DNA of 64,000 nt from Plantago major. Its lineage: Eukaryota > Streptophyta > Magnoliopsida > Lamiales > Plantaginaceae. The notes under the pieces were generated by a model that saw nothing but the letters and a program-made list of their open reading frames with translations, searched no databases and was not told the origin of the DNA. Shown here in pieces: positions 22,538 to 35,949 of the stretch. The DNA lies in assembly GCA_026545765.1 (NCBI GenBank), contig CM048844.1, forward strand, positions 18,918,237 to 18,982,236, in the 5' to 3' direction. Position 1 is the first letter of the stretch; each line of letters opens with the position of its first letter. The position numbers and the translations under genes are program-made.

Positions 22538-23461
22538 TGTTGATACGGAAATATGTCCAATCCGTCATAAAGGACCTAGGAACGAATCCTAAGGCATCCC
22601 AAGTCATCCAATGGATCCGAGACACTTTGGTCCGAGCCAACGGTCCGATCTGGGCAGACCAACCATGGTCCGACCCACATTGAAAGAAAGGGACGAAGGA
22701 TTTGGACCTACAAGGCCCGACCCGGAACCATAGGTTCGACCCACCTTGGTCCGAGCCTCTCTGGGAAAGGAGCATAGTGCTAAGTCAGTACCCTCTCCGA
22801 CCCAAGGACTCCGATCCGGATGTCAACTCGGATCCAGCATGACCATCTCATAAAGCAACCAAGCAAATGGGCACCAAAGAGTGAGATGTCCGAACCCAGG
22901 AGCTCCGAATCAGAAGAGTTGGACAGGCAGGAGAACTTCCTCAGCTGACAACCAAATATGGTCCGGACGATAAATGGGACCCATCTCTCGAACACAGGAA
23001 CTCGAGACTAGTCACATCCTCAAGAACTCTCTCAATAATGACCAAACTACCCCTAAAGCCCAAGAAGGAATGGGATAAAGCTTCATTATTGGGATATGGC
23101 CCTCAAATAAGCATTGGTGGCTCAATCCAGGCCGTACACATGGCGCAATCCTAGCAACCCCTCCATTTTGATAATAGCCTATAAAAAGGCACACATCCCC
23201 ACAAGATCAGGTAAGTCATCTTACAAGTCACTTCACAACCCCAACTCCGAACTTATTACAGAGTTGATCTTGATCACTCGAGTAAGTCTCATCCGGTTTG
23301 ACACTTAGCAAACCGCACTAACTCAAGTGTGCAGTCCTTACCGAAGTAGTTGGTCGCTGGTTCTTACGCATTGGTCCTTACCTAGCAAGGAGCTTCTTAC
23401 CTTGGCACCCATTAGTGGAGTTGAATAAAATCTAAGTAGTTGGGGAGTTACACCCTCAACA
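22538..23461 (+). repeat. Tat-A 5' LTR with TATA box
   Basis: 924 bp. The probable promoter TATA box is ctataaaaaggc at 23179-23190. Many ggtccga/tcggacc motifs occur in the upstream part. It differs from the 900-bp 3' LTR by substitutions and by replaced sequence around 22920-22990. Confidence 0.93.
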
Positions 23462-23464
23462 TTT

Positions 23465-23480
23465 TGGCGCCGTCTGTGGG
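23465..23480 (+). promoter_or_regulatory. Primer-binding site of Tat-A
   Basis: tggcgccgt, four bases after the LTR, is complementary to the 3' end of plant tRNA-Asp. The following ctgtggga departs from a full match. Confidence 0.6.
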
Positions 23481-23512
23481 AAACTTTACAAAAAGTCCCG
23501 TTCTCTTCAGTA

Positions 23513-25209
23513 ATGGCAAGAACAAGAAGGTCCACAAGAACCAACGCCACTGCCATTGGTACGCCTGCTCCAAGACAAAGGGGAAGACCTCTCACTAGAA
23601 GAAATGGGGTAGCAGGAGTTTCAAAAAGAGAAGTAATAGATGATCCAAGTGATGGCCATACCGCTAGTCTTTCTTCTGGCGAGGAAAGAGCCACTAATCC
23701 ACCAGTAGGGATCCAGACACTTGGGGACGAAGGACAGGTTCCTCTGTCAGGAACACATGGTCCTCCTCCAAGAAGAAACTTTACCCTCCCGAATGGGCAG
23801 ATCATTCGTCCTAGTGAGTTCGGGATGAATGAGAATCAGTTTGGCCTCTTACTCACCACTACTCAAGGATGCTTTGGATCAAACAACCTCCAGCCTCCTC
23901 AGCCCACCCCACCTTTGGCAATCCCAAGACAAGCCGAACCCGCTCAATCAAGAAATGAGCACCGTCCCATCCAACAACGACTGGGGGAACAAGCTCAACC
24001 GGAAGATCTAAGGAACCTTCTTAACAGGAGGGCCGCTGCTTCTCATGGACAACGAGGGAGAAGTCCAGAAGTGCCACGAGTAGACGAAGTGGGAACCAGT
24101 CGGCGAGGAGCTCAACAACAAGCGCCAAGAGATCAAATGGCGGAAAGCATCCCGATAGTTCCAATCGGTGATCTTCCTCCAGATGTAGCTATCAACCCAA
24201 TCGGTGAAAGACGGCGGTGGCGATCTACCTCCAGAAGGCCTTGGAAACACAAATTGCCACCTTGAGCAAGATGGTCAAAGCACATGAGAAGGTGGTAGTT
24301 AAAACTCCCAACCCTCTGTGCGATGAGATCAGAAGAGAAAGAAAGTGCCCCGACTGTGTTATCCCAAACCTTGAGCATTACTATGGAGATACTTGCCCTG
24401 TAGGGCATCTTACTAGATACGAAAGTAAGATGGAAAGCAATGGACTCAACGACAATATGAAAGCTCTCAACTTTTCCACCACACTCTTTGGAGAAGCAAT
24501 GGATTGGTGGACCTCACTACCTAATGGTTCCATCAGATCTTATGCGGACGTCGCCTCCCTTTTCTTGAAAAGGTTTGAGAAAGCAAAGAAAAGGAAGAGG
24601 TCAGTTGAGCACCTGGCAGGCATAATCCAGAAAGAGCATGAGGACCTTAGAACCTTCCTTGACCGCTTCAATGCTGAAGTATGACAGGTAGAGCCTCATA
24701 GCATCAAAGAGCGGGTCCGACACCTATATGCTAACACTTATAATGATGAGCTTAGAAGGAAGCTTTCCAACGAAGAAATCACCACTGAAAAGTACCTGGA
24801 AGATATCTGCGAAGGAGTCTTGTATGGAGAAGAGTACCGAAGAAATGTCCCGATAAGAGCAGGGATAAAGAAGGGGAAAGAACAAGTACGACAGGAACTT
24901 CCTCCTCGTCAAGGGAAGTTCGAGCAAAAAAGAGATCTCAGGGACAGGAAAGAATTCCGTAGAGAAAGAACTCCACCTAGGAGATACGCCGAGTATACTC
25001 GCCTCAATGCAAGATCCGACATCTTGGCTTCTATTGTTGAGAAGGACTTAGATATACAATGGCCTAAACCGGTCAGGAGCAGCAAGAAGAGTAAATTTTC
25101 TAAAGACTACTGTAGGTTCCACAAGCAGAAAGGTCACCCGACTGAGGATTGCATCCAGTTGAAGACAGAAATCGAAAGACTAGTGGAAGTTGAAAGAACC
25201 AACAGGTGA
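23513..25209 (+). pseudogene. Tat-A gag
   Basis: ATG at 23513 begins MARTRRSTRTNATAIG. The basic, proline-rich N-terminal part ends in a frameshift near 24215. The capsid-like region then reads KALNFSTTLFGEAMDWWTSL and VEHLAGIIQKEHEDLRTFLD, with a stop at 24682-24684. It continues in another frame to a CRFHKQKGHPTEDC zinc-binding motif (25110-25155). The protein would form the virus-like particle. Tat-B holds the equivalent on the other strand with different breaks, which supports the shared reading frame. Confidence 0.85.
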
Positions 25210-25439
25210 AGAAGAACCCTCCAGGCATAGAAAGAATGAGCAGAGAAGAGAGGAGCGCAATTCCGAACCTCCGACAGGATCTTTACCACCACCTCCAGCG
25301 GAAATCCCACCTCGGCATGCCCAAAGATACCAAGGGTACCGAAGATCTGAAATGGAGAACTTCCCTTACGATTGGAGTTATCAACGCCATTGCAGGAGGA
25401 CCAACAGGGGAGACAATGAAATGCAAGGGAAAGGACCGC

Positions 25440-28400
25440 AACACTTGAGAAACAACGATGAGCTTACGGTCCACCAGCCCCGAAGGCACAAATGCAATTA
25501 CCTTTGACGATAGTGAGATCCCCCACCAATGTCCATGGAGGAGATCTCAAGGACCCCGATGTCCCTTTGGTTGTTTCTCTAGTGATTGCCACTTACAAGG
25601 TCAACAAGGTACTAATCGACATGTGAAGCTCCTCCAATGTCATATCCAAAAGGACCGTGGAGCAAATGCACTGGGCAAATACAATATGGACGAGTATACA
25701 CTTCATTGGTTGGTTTTGGAGGATCGTAGTACGCCCATTGGAAGTATACCACTACAAGTCTCTATGGGCACCTTTCCGACAAGAGTGACCAAGACTATCC
25801 TCTTCGTGGTAGTAGATAGCACCTTCGACTATAACGTGATCTTGGGGCCCGGACTTAACCAATTGAGCAATTGCTTCTCCCTTACACAACAGGTAAAGTT
25901 TCCAACCCCGACGGCGTGGGGAAGAAATGGGCAACGTTAGAGAAGCTCGGAGTGCTACATCATGTCAACGGAGGGGCCATGCATGTCCTTCGGTCACTAA
26001 GGGCCCTCATAGCCATTCTTCCATTACTCTAACGCCACCAAAGGAAGAAATCGGTATTGGGTCACTCAGAGAAAAGTTCCCCAAGACAGCTAGAATAGAA
26101 TCCCATGAAGCCTTGAAAGAGGTCCAACGGTCGAAGGAAATTCGGAAAAACAACTCGGATTGGACGGAGATAAATGCAGTAGAGCTGAAGCTCATCGCCT
26201 TCGTGATAATCGCGACATCTTTGCTTGGAGCACGAGATGATCTCAAGGATAGACCTAAGGATCGCAGATTCACCGTCGAACATGGATCCGACGCCAAGCA
26301 CATCCGCAAAAGAGGAAAGACTTTGGACGATTGAGGATGCTATCATAGCAGGGAGGTTGACAAGTTGATGAAAGCAGGTCATATCGAAGAAGTCGCATAC
26401 TCCGATTGGAGTGCAGAACGTGGTCCTCGTCGAAAAAGCTCCAGGAAAGTGGAGAATGTGCAATGACTTCACTAGACTCAACAAATTTTGTCCAAAGGAT
26501 CCTTATCCATTGCCACGCATAGACCAGCTGGTTGATTCCACTGCAGGATGTGCGCTTCTAAGCTTCATGGACGCATATCAAGGCTTCTACCAAATTAGGA
26601 TGGCTCAAGAAGACATCAAGAAAACGGCATTCTTTGCGGCCGGAGGGGTCTATTGCTTCAAGGTCATGCCCTTTGGCCTCAAGAATGCAGGAGCTACTTA
26701 CCAACGGCTGGTAAATAAGATGTTCAAGGAAGAATTGGGAAAAACCATGGAAGTCTATGTGGATGACATGCTTGTGAAAAGCAAGACTGAAGAGGAACAC
26801 GTCGAACACCTTCACAATTGTTTTTCTATTCTCGAATACGGAATGAAGTGAACCACGAAAAGTGCACTTTCGGGTGAAAGGAGGAAAATTCCTTGGTTAC
26901 ATGGTCACAGAAAGAGGCATCAGTGCTAACCCAGAGAAAATAAAGGCAATCGTAGATCTACCACAGCCCAAGACTGTCAATGAAGTTCAGAAGCTTCTAG
27001 GAAAGGTGATGGCATTGAGCCGTTTTATCTCAAAATCCGCCGAGAAGAACCTTCCCTTCTTTAAGATCTTACGAAAAGGAAATAAGTTCGAGTGGACAAA
27101 GGAGTGTGAAGAGGCCCTGGAAAACTTGAAAAAGTATCTCCTCTCGCCGCCCCTTTTGTCTAAACCCGTGGAGGCTGAAACTCTTTACCTCTATTTGGCC
27201 ACCACTGATGAAGCAATGAGTTCTGTACTGGTACGGATACAAGACAACGAGCATTTACCAATTTACTACTTGAGCAAAGCCCTTGCAGGCTCTGAGGCCA
27301 GATATGTCAAGGTTGAAAAGCTCGCCTTCGCACTAGTTTACACTGCACGGCGACTGAAGCCTTACTTCAAGTCGCATCGGATTGTGGTCCTTACAAATGA
27401 GCCACTCAAACATGTCTTGGACAAACCGGATCAGTCAGGGCGCCTGTCCAAATGGGCTATTGAGCTAAGTGAATATGATATTGGGTATCAAGCCCCATCT
27501 GCCAAGAAAGCGCAAGTTCTGGCCGACTTCCTGGTAGACTATCCAGAGAAAGCAGAAGAAGAGAACGAAAACTCCCAGGAAAAGGCTAGTCATGTGGTGA
27601 TAGCCCAAATCAAGGAATCAAGTGGAGAGAAAGAAGCAGAAGAGACACAAAGAGGTAGCATCCAGCTTATGACTAAGTATCACCAACCTATGGATGATTC
27701 ACTGAGAGTAAGGCACATGTTTCTCTTGGACGAAGAACTCAATACCTCGACAACTGCATCTTCCGACAAGAAGCAGGAGGTTGAGAAAGCACTCACTCCC
27801 ACTTCGGGAGGTAAGGAAAGGAACAAAGAATGTTGGACATTACAAGTGGACGGATCATCCACCGGACGGTTGGGAGGAATAGGAATTTTCCTTGAAAGTC
27901 CTGAAGGAGCCAAGCTAGAGTACGCCATCACCCTCAATTTTAAGGTGACGAACAATGAGGCCGAAATATGAAGCACTTATCACCGGCCTAAGAATGGCGA
28001 AAGCCCTTCAGGTAAAAAGGATCAAAGCCTACACAGACTCGCAGTTCTCCGGGTCCTTTACCACCAAAGGACCTAACATGATCAAATACTTGGAGCTCCT
28101 CAAGAAAGAGGTTGAGCACTTTGAAGAATTTACTCTTGACCAATTTCACAGAGAATGGAATAAAAAAGCCGACGCCCTCTCCAAGTACGCCTCAGCCTTA
28201 GGAGCTTTGGACACAAGAAGTGTCATCCTTATGACCATCGGAATCCTCCCCAGCAAACCCCAGACGGATGCTTCTCTTGAGCACTGAAAGAAACTGGATG
28301 TGATATATTCCGTTACCTCAAGGATGGTACTTTACTGTGGATCCTAGAGGCGGGAAGATTCAATGTCGAGCTAATGAGATACTTTATTCGAAGAAGATCT

Positions 28401-29485
28401 CTACAAAAGATCCTACAATGGAACTCACATGAGGTGCCTAGATCCTCAAGAGGCAAAAGCGTGATGGAAGAAATCCACGGAAGTTGTGGAAGTCATTACG
28501 GAGGAAGAACTTTGGCAAAAGATCATAAGGCAAGGATACTATTGCCAACTATTGACATAGATCTCGCCAACATCGCCTTTACCGTGAAGACCGCCATACT
28601 ATGCCAACATACCACACCGCCTGACCAACCCTATGATTCCGTCAATCATAGCATGCCCATTTGATCAATGGGGCATAGACATAGTTGGTCCCTTTCCGCG
28701 AGGAACACATCAAAAGAAGTTCTTGATAGTGGCAGTGGAATACTTCACTAAGTGGGTCGAAGCTGAAGCAGTGTCAACCATCACAGAAAGCAGGGTTCGG
28801 ACATTCATCTGGAAGAACATCATCTGCCGGTTTGGACTCCCACGAGTGCTAGTTTCAGACAATGGAGCACAATTTTCTGGGTCAGTCCTTCAAAATAGAA
28901 CAACGCTTTACTTCCATTGGCCACCCCCAAGCCAATGGTCAGGTGGAAGCCACCAACAAGACCATAGTCAAAATTTTGGAGAAAAGGTTGAGAACTTCCC
29001 AAGACAGTTGGGCGGATGATCTCGACGCGGTCCTTTGGGCGCATCGAACGACAGCCCGGACTGCCACACAAGAAACACCTTTCTCCCTGGTCTATGGATC
29101 CGAGGCGGTCATCCCTTCGGAGACGGTGGTGGCAACCCAGAGAATCCAGCAATACAACCTAGTTGATAATGAGATCGCAAGGATCTATGACCTTGAGCTC
29201 CTCGAAGACAAGCGCGATAAGGCATTGGCCAACATCCTTCGGTACCAAGCCATGACCGCTCGAGCCTACAATAAACGTGTCTTTCCCAAGGACATACAAG
29301 TTGGAGACTTAGTCCTCAGAAGATCAGTTATACTAAGTCATGTGGGGAAACTTAAGCCCAAGTGGGAAGGACCGTACAAAGTTACTGGGGCAAGAGTTAA
29401 TGGAAGCTTTGAACTAGAAGATGAGCAAGGGCGGGCCTTGAAGAGAACTTGGAATGCCAAGAATCTCCAAAAGTTTTACACTTAG
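25440..29485 (+). pseudogene. Tat-A pol (protease, RT, two RNase H, integrase)
   Basis: The protease active site, where Tat-B has LIDTGSSSNV, reads gac-atg-tga at 25618-25626, so the catalytic motif ends in a stop. RT: EKAPGKWRMCNDFTRLNKF, FMDAYQGFYQIRMAQED, MPFGLKNAGATYQRL and YVDDMLVKSK (26430-26790). First RNase [19 protein letters not shown] (27185 on). Second, archaeal-type RNase [20 protein letters not shown] with NNEAE (27835-28050). Integrase: DQWGIDIVGPFPRG, LVSDNGAQFSG and HPQANGQVEATNK (D, D, E). At least six frame changes. The integrase C-terminal frame is open to TAG at 29483-29485. Confidence 0.9.
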
Positions 29486-30239
29486 AGAAGGAGTGTGGCA
29501 ACGACTGTCACCTTCCTTTATCTTGTCGATCTGTTTTTTGTGTTTGTTTTTTGAAAAGTCCTCGAAGCCCTCAAGTTGTAATTCGATTTCAAATCAATCA
29601 ATACAACTGTGATTTCATAAACATTGTTAATAATCATGTCCTTCGAATCTCATGATTCGAACAGGCCATGAAGATATTTAACTACTCGATCCAAAACTAG
29701 ATCATACACTGATCCGGATCGGATGAACACAATCAAACAGTGTCCGACCTTGACAAAGGCAAATACGTTTTTATTAAAACAGGAGTACAGAATTACAAAG
29801 TCAGGGTCCGAAGAGCCCTAATCGAGTTTACAAAAACAAGCTCCTATTCTATCTCTTTTCTACTTCTACAGCGAAGCTTCTTAATTAACCCTGGTCTACC
29901 GAACCAAACCCCGTCCGAGCACTATTAACTTTATCTGTGGGCGCTCCGAAGGAAGAAGGAATTCCACCATCCCAACTTTGATTGCTTACTGACAAAGATT
30001 TCGAAGCCCCCTTCGGACGATCTAAAGACTAACAGCAGCCGGACGAGATAACTGAAGCCATTCAATGCTTCCAGAAAGGATACTCCATCACTTCTAAACG
30101 AAAGAGAGCTCCGAAGCAAGCAAGAAGCACTATAACAATCCGGATCGCCTCTTACCAAATACTATAAATACATCCCAGATTCAGAGTATTTGGAAGGCGA
30201 CCAACCCGGATAGTCGTATTAACCCAAGTCACTCCGGAG

Positions 30240-30560
30240 GCTCCCGTTGGTCCAAGTCCCAACAAGACCGGCATAGTCAGGAACTCCGTCCCAGAATTGC
30301 AAGTCGCTCCCTCGAGCCTTCAATTCTGGAACGCAGCCACCAACAAAGCCGAGCTGCTCGGACGAAAGACCTTAGGTGTAAGACAAACGAGTTACCAGAA
30401 AGGTTACTTCCGGAAGTCCCCAATGATCCGACTCCAAACAAGCTCAGCACTGTCGGGGACTCCTTTCCAGAATTGCAAGTAGCTCCCTCGAGCCTTCAAT
30501 CCTGGAAACAAAGTCACCAACAGAATCGAACTGCTCGGATATGTATCTTCAAGGACGAGC
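30240..30560. repeat. Tandem repeat in the Tat-A 3' region
   Basis: Two units of about 175 bp each begin near tgcaagtcgctccctcgagc (30297) and tgcaagtagctccctcgagc (30473). The Tat-B counterpart lies at about 52020-52290. Tandem repeats upstream of the 3' LTR are common in Tat/Ogre elements. Confidence 0.8.
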
Positions 30561-31099
30561 TAAAAGACCTACTAAAAGGGATACATATCCCTCAATCCGA
30601 GAAACGAACAACTAGACACAGCAGGATTGGTAGAAAGCCTTCCAACATCTCGGGCGATTTTTTACGACCGAACCACGAAATACTGGAAGGGATTCTACCA
30701 AACCAATTATGCCGACTTGTCGCCCCCCGGGCACATACCCAGAGCGGAATGCCTCGGATGCATTGAGGTTCAAAAACAACTATTTGAAGATCCCCAAACC
30801 ATCCAGCTAATCTACCTCTCCGGGGCTAAAGTCGTGGATATAGACCACAACCCCGGAGAAAGAAGATTAGCCTGACGATCAGAGGAATTGATTGGCAAAA
30901 ATTCAGGCCTCACTCGGCACGGACCGTATCCTCGAAGATCCGAGGCTGGCTTTCTGAGCAATTTAATTTCCAAAACTCTCACCGTGAACCAACCCGGGTA
31001 GACTTCCGAAGTATCGGAGAAACCCTTGGGACAAGAACACACGCAAGAGTGATGGTATAAACATGCTCACCAGCCACTCGGACTCGAGCTAACCCTCGG

Positions 31100-31920
31100 T
31101 TACTATAAAAGGGAGAATTGTCCTAAAGAAAAGCCGTACAAAGCAGGGGTATATATAGAAAGAGAGGACCAATCAGAAGCGGACACGTGTCCCATATTCG
31201 CCGGAAATGGGCTTGGGCCGAACATGGGCCTGACTCTTCGACTTCCATTTGCCCAACCCAATAATCCATCCATACGGTCGGTCATCATGACTAAGTTCCT
31301 CACTCGAACGTATCAGCTCGGGGCTGACATGACAACATCCGAAGCAACTGTGATTCGTATAGAGTCACCCTATACTTAATGCTGATCATCTTCTCACTCT
31401 CTCACAAGTCTGTATGACTCGGGATGACACACCAAGTCAACGTCCGAATCGACGCTACTTACCACGATACAAGGAAATTCTTTTTGTCGCAAGCCTTGTC
31501 ACTCTAAGACGTGGCTCCGAACCGCTCGTGATTTGGCTTACTTCTATTAAAGATTCCGATTCGGATGGGTACAATGATTGATCGTCCCCCAAGACCCGCA
31601 AAGGAGAAGTTGCATCAGGCAAATTAACGTTCTGGCGGTTTGAATCTCAAGGGTTCGGACCCATTATCCGAGTTTATGAGAGTTAATGAGTTACTAAACA
31701 GATATATGGGATTCATCGCGCAAGAATGTAAACAGAAGCATTTAGCATTTCAACAACAAGAATAGTTCCGAGCCACCAATGGGCCCGGACCAACAACATT
31801 CATCGAGTCGGGTATATGGTTTTACAAAAAGATGATGAGCAAAAAAGACAACATTGTTTTCAGGACCGAAGGCACACTACTACAAAAACCCGGGGCATAC
31901 CCGTCTTTACTACCTTCGGA
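31100..31920. other. Tat-A 3' untranslated region between integrase and antisense gene
   Basis: No coding frame supported. A TATA-like ctatatatac on the minus strand (around 31150-31162) matches one on the plus strand of Tat-B near 51404, pointing in the same direction as the antisense gene. Confidence 0.45.
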
Positions 31921-32200
31921 CGAACTAAAATTTGAGACCAGAGGGACCCCGTATCCTTCTCCGGAGGCGCTTGACCTTCTTTGTTGGCTGGGCTAACCTC
32001 CGTTCTCCGAGCCTCAACCTCTTTCAAGAAGGCGGACATTGTTGCATCAAGTCTAGGTCCGGATCGAAGCCCAGTGAGCAGCAGAGTCTCGGTTGTGTTC
32101 CAAGTGATCCTCCAAAGGAACGAAACACCGGACATAAGCACCCGAGGACGAAGGGTGGGAGATACTGACCGCCATGATTGTACTTCTTGCCCTCGACTCG

Positions 32201-34861
32201 TCAGCAGACCACAAATTCACATTTGAGCAGGTCTTCGTCCAAGACACCCTCCGGAGCAAAGTCCGATCCGTCTCCATTCTTAAAGGCGGACACTCCCTCA
32301 GCCTCCAAGTCGCAGTCATCCGGTATCCAACCCTTCCTCCGGCACTGGTCCACAGCTGCATCGAACCCATCTTGACGGGCCTCATCATACTTCGACTCGA
32401 ACAAAAACTTGCAGGAGTCCGAAGTAAGGAAATCTTGGGCAGCCCTTGTCCGGACCCCCAGAAGTTCCTTCAGCATCATATCTTTGAAAGTCCGAGAGAC
32501 ACCCACGAACTCGTCCAAACTATCTTGGTGCACTTTCAAGTCAGTCTCCAAAGATCGGATGGCACTTTTCATCTTGGTAGTCTCCGACTCGGCCTCCTGT
32601 TTAGCAGCTATGGCCTTCTTTAGCCGCTCCGAAGTGTTGTTCAACTAGGACGTTTCAATCGCCCGGGCAGCCTCAGCCTTAGCCAAATCTTCTTCCAAGG
32701 TGGCTCTCCGAGCAGCTACCAGAGAGCATGCTTCAACAGCAGCAGCAAGCTAAAAACAAAAACGAAACATCGGAAGTGTTAGATACCTCCGAACCACAAG
32801 AAGATGTAAAACCAACGGAAAATTTAAACTCACTTTCATTGGCGGCAATTAACTCAAATCTCCAACTCCGAGGCAAAGAACCAACCGAGCATCCGAATCC
32901 AGCTCGGGCGCCTCGCTCATCTTTCCCTTGCCTTTCTTGGCGGGAGGATTCGGACCTTCGGAGGAGCGCTTTTTTCCAGTTGCAGCGCTCGATCCGCTGG
33001 CGGGATCTCGAGACACGGATCTAGGAGGCTTCCTCGAGCCCTTAGACCCGACCACCTTACCCTTGTCCGGAGTAGGGATAGTTTGGGCCTCTTCGCCCGC
33101 AGCAGCTCTCCGAGACTCCTCCACTCGGAACACGGAAGCATTTCTTGGCTCTTCCATCGGGAGTACGGTGGAAGTCTTGATAATTTGGGACCGGGAACCC
33201 TCTGCCATCTCCTTCCGTTGCGCAGCATTTTACTGACGCTTCAACTCCCGCATGGTCGACATCGTATACTCGAACCAAAAAGCTGCACATCTGAATCACA
33301 ATGAGTTGCAAAATACAAAAGAATCTGCAAATGGTAACCACATAGTCGACAAACCGAATCGGACAACCAACCAGAGGTAGAGAGAAACCACTTACTCAAA
33401 TCCTCCATATTGTCACAAAAACTTGGCTCGGACAAGCCGGCCAAGTAAGGCAGAGGCTGACATATCAGCCCTCGGAAGAAGTACTTTTCCGGCTCTTGAC
33501 TCCGATGGAGCGCTTGCATCCATAGGGGGACATTCCGGGCCGGTGGCTTCCAGTTTGGCAGCTTGCCTCGGAAGAATTTCCTCTCAAATTGCCACTTGGC
33601 CCTCTCCGCTTCGGATTGCGGGCTTGAGCAGACGGACAAAAATGTACCTCTTGAACCATTGGATTCCCAACGAGGACAGGGGGTCAACAAAAAACGTGTA
33701 CACCTGGCGACATACGAACGTATAGAACCATGCGTTCCTATTACTTACACTTATGTTGAATAATTTACGAAAATTATCGAATGTGACCGGGATGCCTTTA
33801 TATTTACATAACACTCCGAAGCACATCAGATTTCCGAGGGAGTTGGGGATGATCTGGTGCGGACTCAACCCCATGCTATTCAAGATCTCCAGAAACTCGG
33901 ACGATACGGGCAGGCGCCACCCGCAATGGAGGCTTATCTCATGAACACACATATAGCCCGGAGGCGGATTATAAAAAGCATGAGACTCGTCCGGAACGAG
34001 AATCTCCACACACTCCGGGATTTCATATCTCCTCCGGAGCTCATCCACTTCCTCGGCTCGGATGGTTGAGGCGCAAGTAGGCAAAGTACCGTCCTCATTC
34101 AACTCGCCCTCCGGATCGGGGTGAGTGACCTCGTCTTTAGACCGAGGGAACTTTACTTGGAATACGTCCTCACCCTTCCTCAGCCTCTCCGGACGCTCTT
34201 CCTCAGCCATCTGCCGACTCGGCCCTGCTTGCCCAGCAGATTCCACACGGAGCATATGAGCGGATAGCTCTACACTTTCTTCCGCCTCGGAACCAGAATC
34301 TTGGGCCTGCACACCTTCTTCTGCCTCATCTTCCTCGGATGAGGACGCTAACTCTACGACAGTCTGAAGAGGCACAGCGGCTTGCACACGATCCTCCTCA
34401 CCCTCTTCGAAGATGCCCAAATTGGGAGGTGCTTCCGAGGTATCATGAACTTCCTCGATGATCGGCGCCTGCGGATCCGGAACGAACGGGACTCGATTAG
34501 GATTACTCCTAAAATTATAACCAAGGTTGCGAATTAAAGATCGGATCTCTCTAGGAAGTTCGATTCTTGGCGGCCGAGCCGGCGAGTTCCTATAACTCGC
34601 GAACTTGTTTCTTGAGCCGCTACAATAACTCGCATGGGACACTCGCAGGTAATCCCGACGCCTCAGAGGACCAGGATCCGGAACAACTAACCGAAGTAAG
34701 GAACTTACCTCGGGCTCTTCCCGGCTCGGATGGGGCGCTTGTTCCACCTCCAGTACGTCGTCATCTACGATCTCAATTTCCTCGGAGCTATCGGTTAAAG
34801 ATATCGCTTCGGAGTCATATCCCTCAGCCTCGGATCGATTTTGGCTATCACTCTCGGACAT
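32201..34861 (-). pseudogene. Tat-A antisense gene (aORF; gypsy-type transposase-like, PF04195)
   Basis: Antisense to gag-pol. The first coding exon opens with ATG at 34861 (MSESDSQNRSEAEGYDSE), one base after a splice acceptor (ccctag). It stays open to about 33584. An acidic Ser/Glu-rich N-terminal part leads to a conserved core: LRRRYEIPECVEIL, then SLHCGWRLPVSSEFLEILN, then MGLSPHQIIPNSLGNLMCFG. This is the putative gypsy-type transposon domain known from Tat antisense ORFs. A frameshift near 33600 separates the next block (FERKFFRGKLPNWKPPARN), followed by a GTAAG donor near 33390. A coiled-coil, Lys/Glu-rich C-terminal exon lies at 32640-32201 (LKKAIAAKQEAESETTKMKS). Function unknown. 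Confidence 0.8.
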
Positions 34862-34862
34862 C

Positions 34863-35130
34863 CTAGGGAAAGGAGAAAGCAATTTCGTAAGCTTTAAGAT
34901 GACAGTCCGAGAGGTCGTTTATGTATATTAAAGTGGTCAGTTTATAGCCAACACTACTGGCTTTCCCAGGCGAAGTTAGTTCGGAGTCAGTACGATGCTG
35001 ATTCGGCGTTAGTCAACATTGAGAACGTATGGAGTATTAGAACTATAATACACATCATAAGCATGCATCCGAGCAACTAGAAGATGAAAAACAATGCAGA
35101 CAAATGATAAGACGAGACAAGTAAACTTAC
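34863..35130 (-). other. Leader intron of the Tat-A antisense gene
   Basis: Donor cgagtccaa|gtaagtttac ends the upstream exon at 35131. Acceptor ccctag|gATG lies one base before the start codon. The same pair occurs in Tat-B (47408-47676), giving 268 and 269 nt. Confidence 0.65.
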
Positions 35131-35288
35131 TTGGACTCGGATGATTAGATGGAAATGCCTTGGCTTCGTATGCAATCTCGTGCTTCGGATCTCTCGTCGC
35201 TCGCTTCGGATTGATGGTAGTCGCTTCGGATACACTCAGAATGCAAAAATTCTCTCTCTAAACGGTGCGCAAATGAACCGGCCAACCC

Positions 35289-35301
35289 CTCTATTTATAG
35301 A
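35289..35301 (-). promoter_or_regulatory. TATA box of the Tat-A antisense gene
   Basis: On the minus strand this reads ctctataaatagag, a near-ideal plant TATA box about 430 bp upstream of the antisense ATG. It is conserved at 47238-47250 in Tat-B. It lies outside the LTR, so the antisense gene appears to own a separate promoter. Confidence 0.65.
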
Positions 35302-35766
35302 GGGTCATATTGGGAACTCCAACCGTCACAATTTTTCGGGATTAAATCTCAATCGTAGATCAAAAATCATCCAACGGCATAGTACAATTATACCAAGTGA
35401 AATGACGAATTGGTACAACAAATTTACCTCTTGGATAGACGAATACAACAACTCTCCCTCTCTCGGGCGGCAGACAACACGAGAGTTCCGGAGTATCCTC
35501 TTCTCGGACGCCTAGCGGCTTATCAGTCCAACATAATTTGCCCACACAAGGAACCTCGTTTACTCGAGCGATTACACTTCGGACCTTCCCTTGACCACAG
35601 AGGTTGGTTCGGACGGGACACACACCTACGGTCCGCCACCGTAGCTTATCAAAGGTACACTACCGATGTTCGGAGCCTAAACTTAGTCTCGATTACAAAT
35701 ACCCTTTTTTCTTTTTTCTTCACTTCGTTGCCCTTCGGACCCAGCCCCTCGGATGGCAACGATGTT

Positions 35767-35800
35767 TTAGAAAAAGAAAAAGGGGGGGGGAGAGAGACTA
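35767..35800 (+). promoter_or_regulatory. Upstream polypurine tract of Tat-A
   Basis: A purine-only run on the coding strand (agaaaaagaaaaaggggggg and then gagagaga) about 150 bp before the 3' LTR. It is conserved in Tat-B as a pyrimidine run at 46741-46775. The tract next to the LTR (ctagggggaca, ending 35946) is the expected priming site, so this one could be a secondary primer site or simple sequence. Confidence 0.45.
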
Positions 35801-35949
35801 AATCAGTGGCCACACGAAGTACAAATTACACCTTTTTTCAACTCGTTTAGGCGGATTGGACTGAAGAACGGATCCTTCTTCAACAGCTTCCCAAGCCAAT
35901 AGTTCCACAACTATCTTCTACTAAGATACTTGGAAACTAGGGGGACATA

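Noticed and set aside
31932..34866. Plus-strand frames opposite the Tat-A antisense gene
   Set aside because: The minus-strand frame is conserved in Tat-B with splice sites and a domain core; the plus frames are not conserved.
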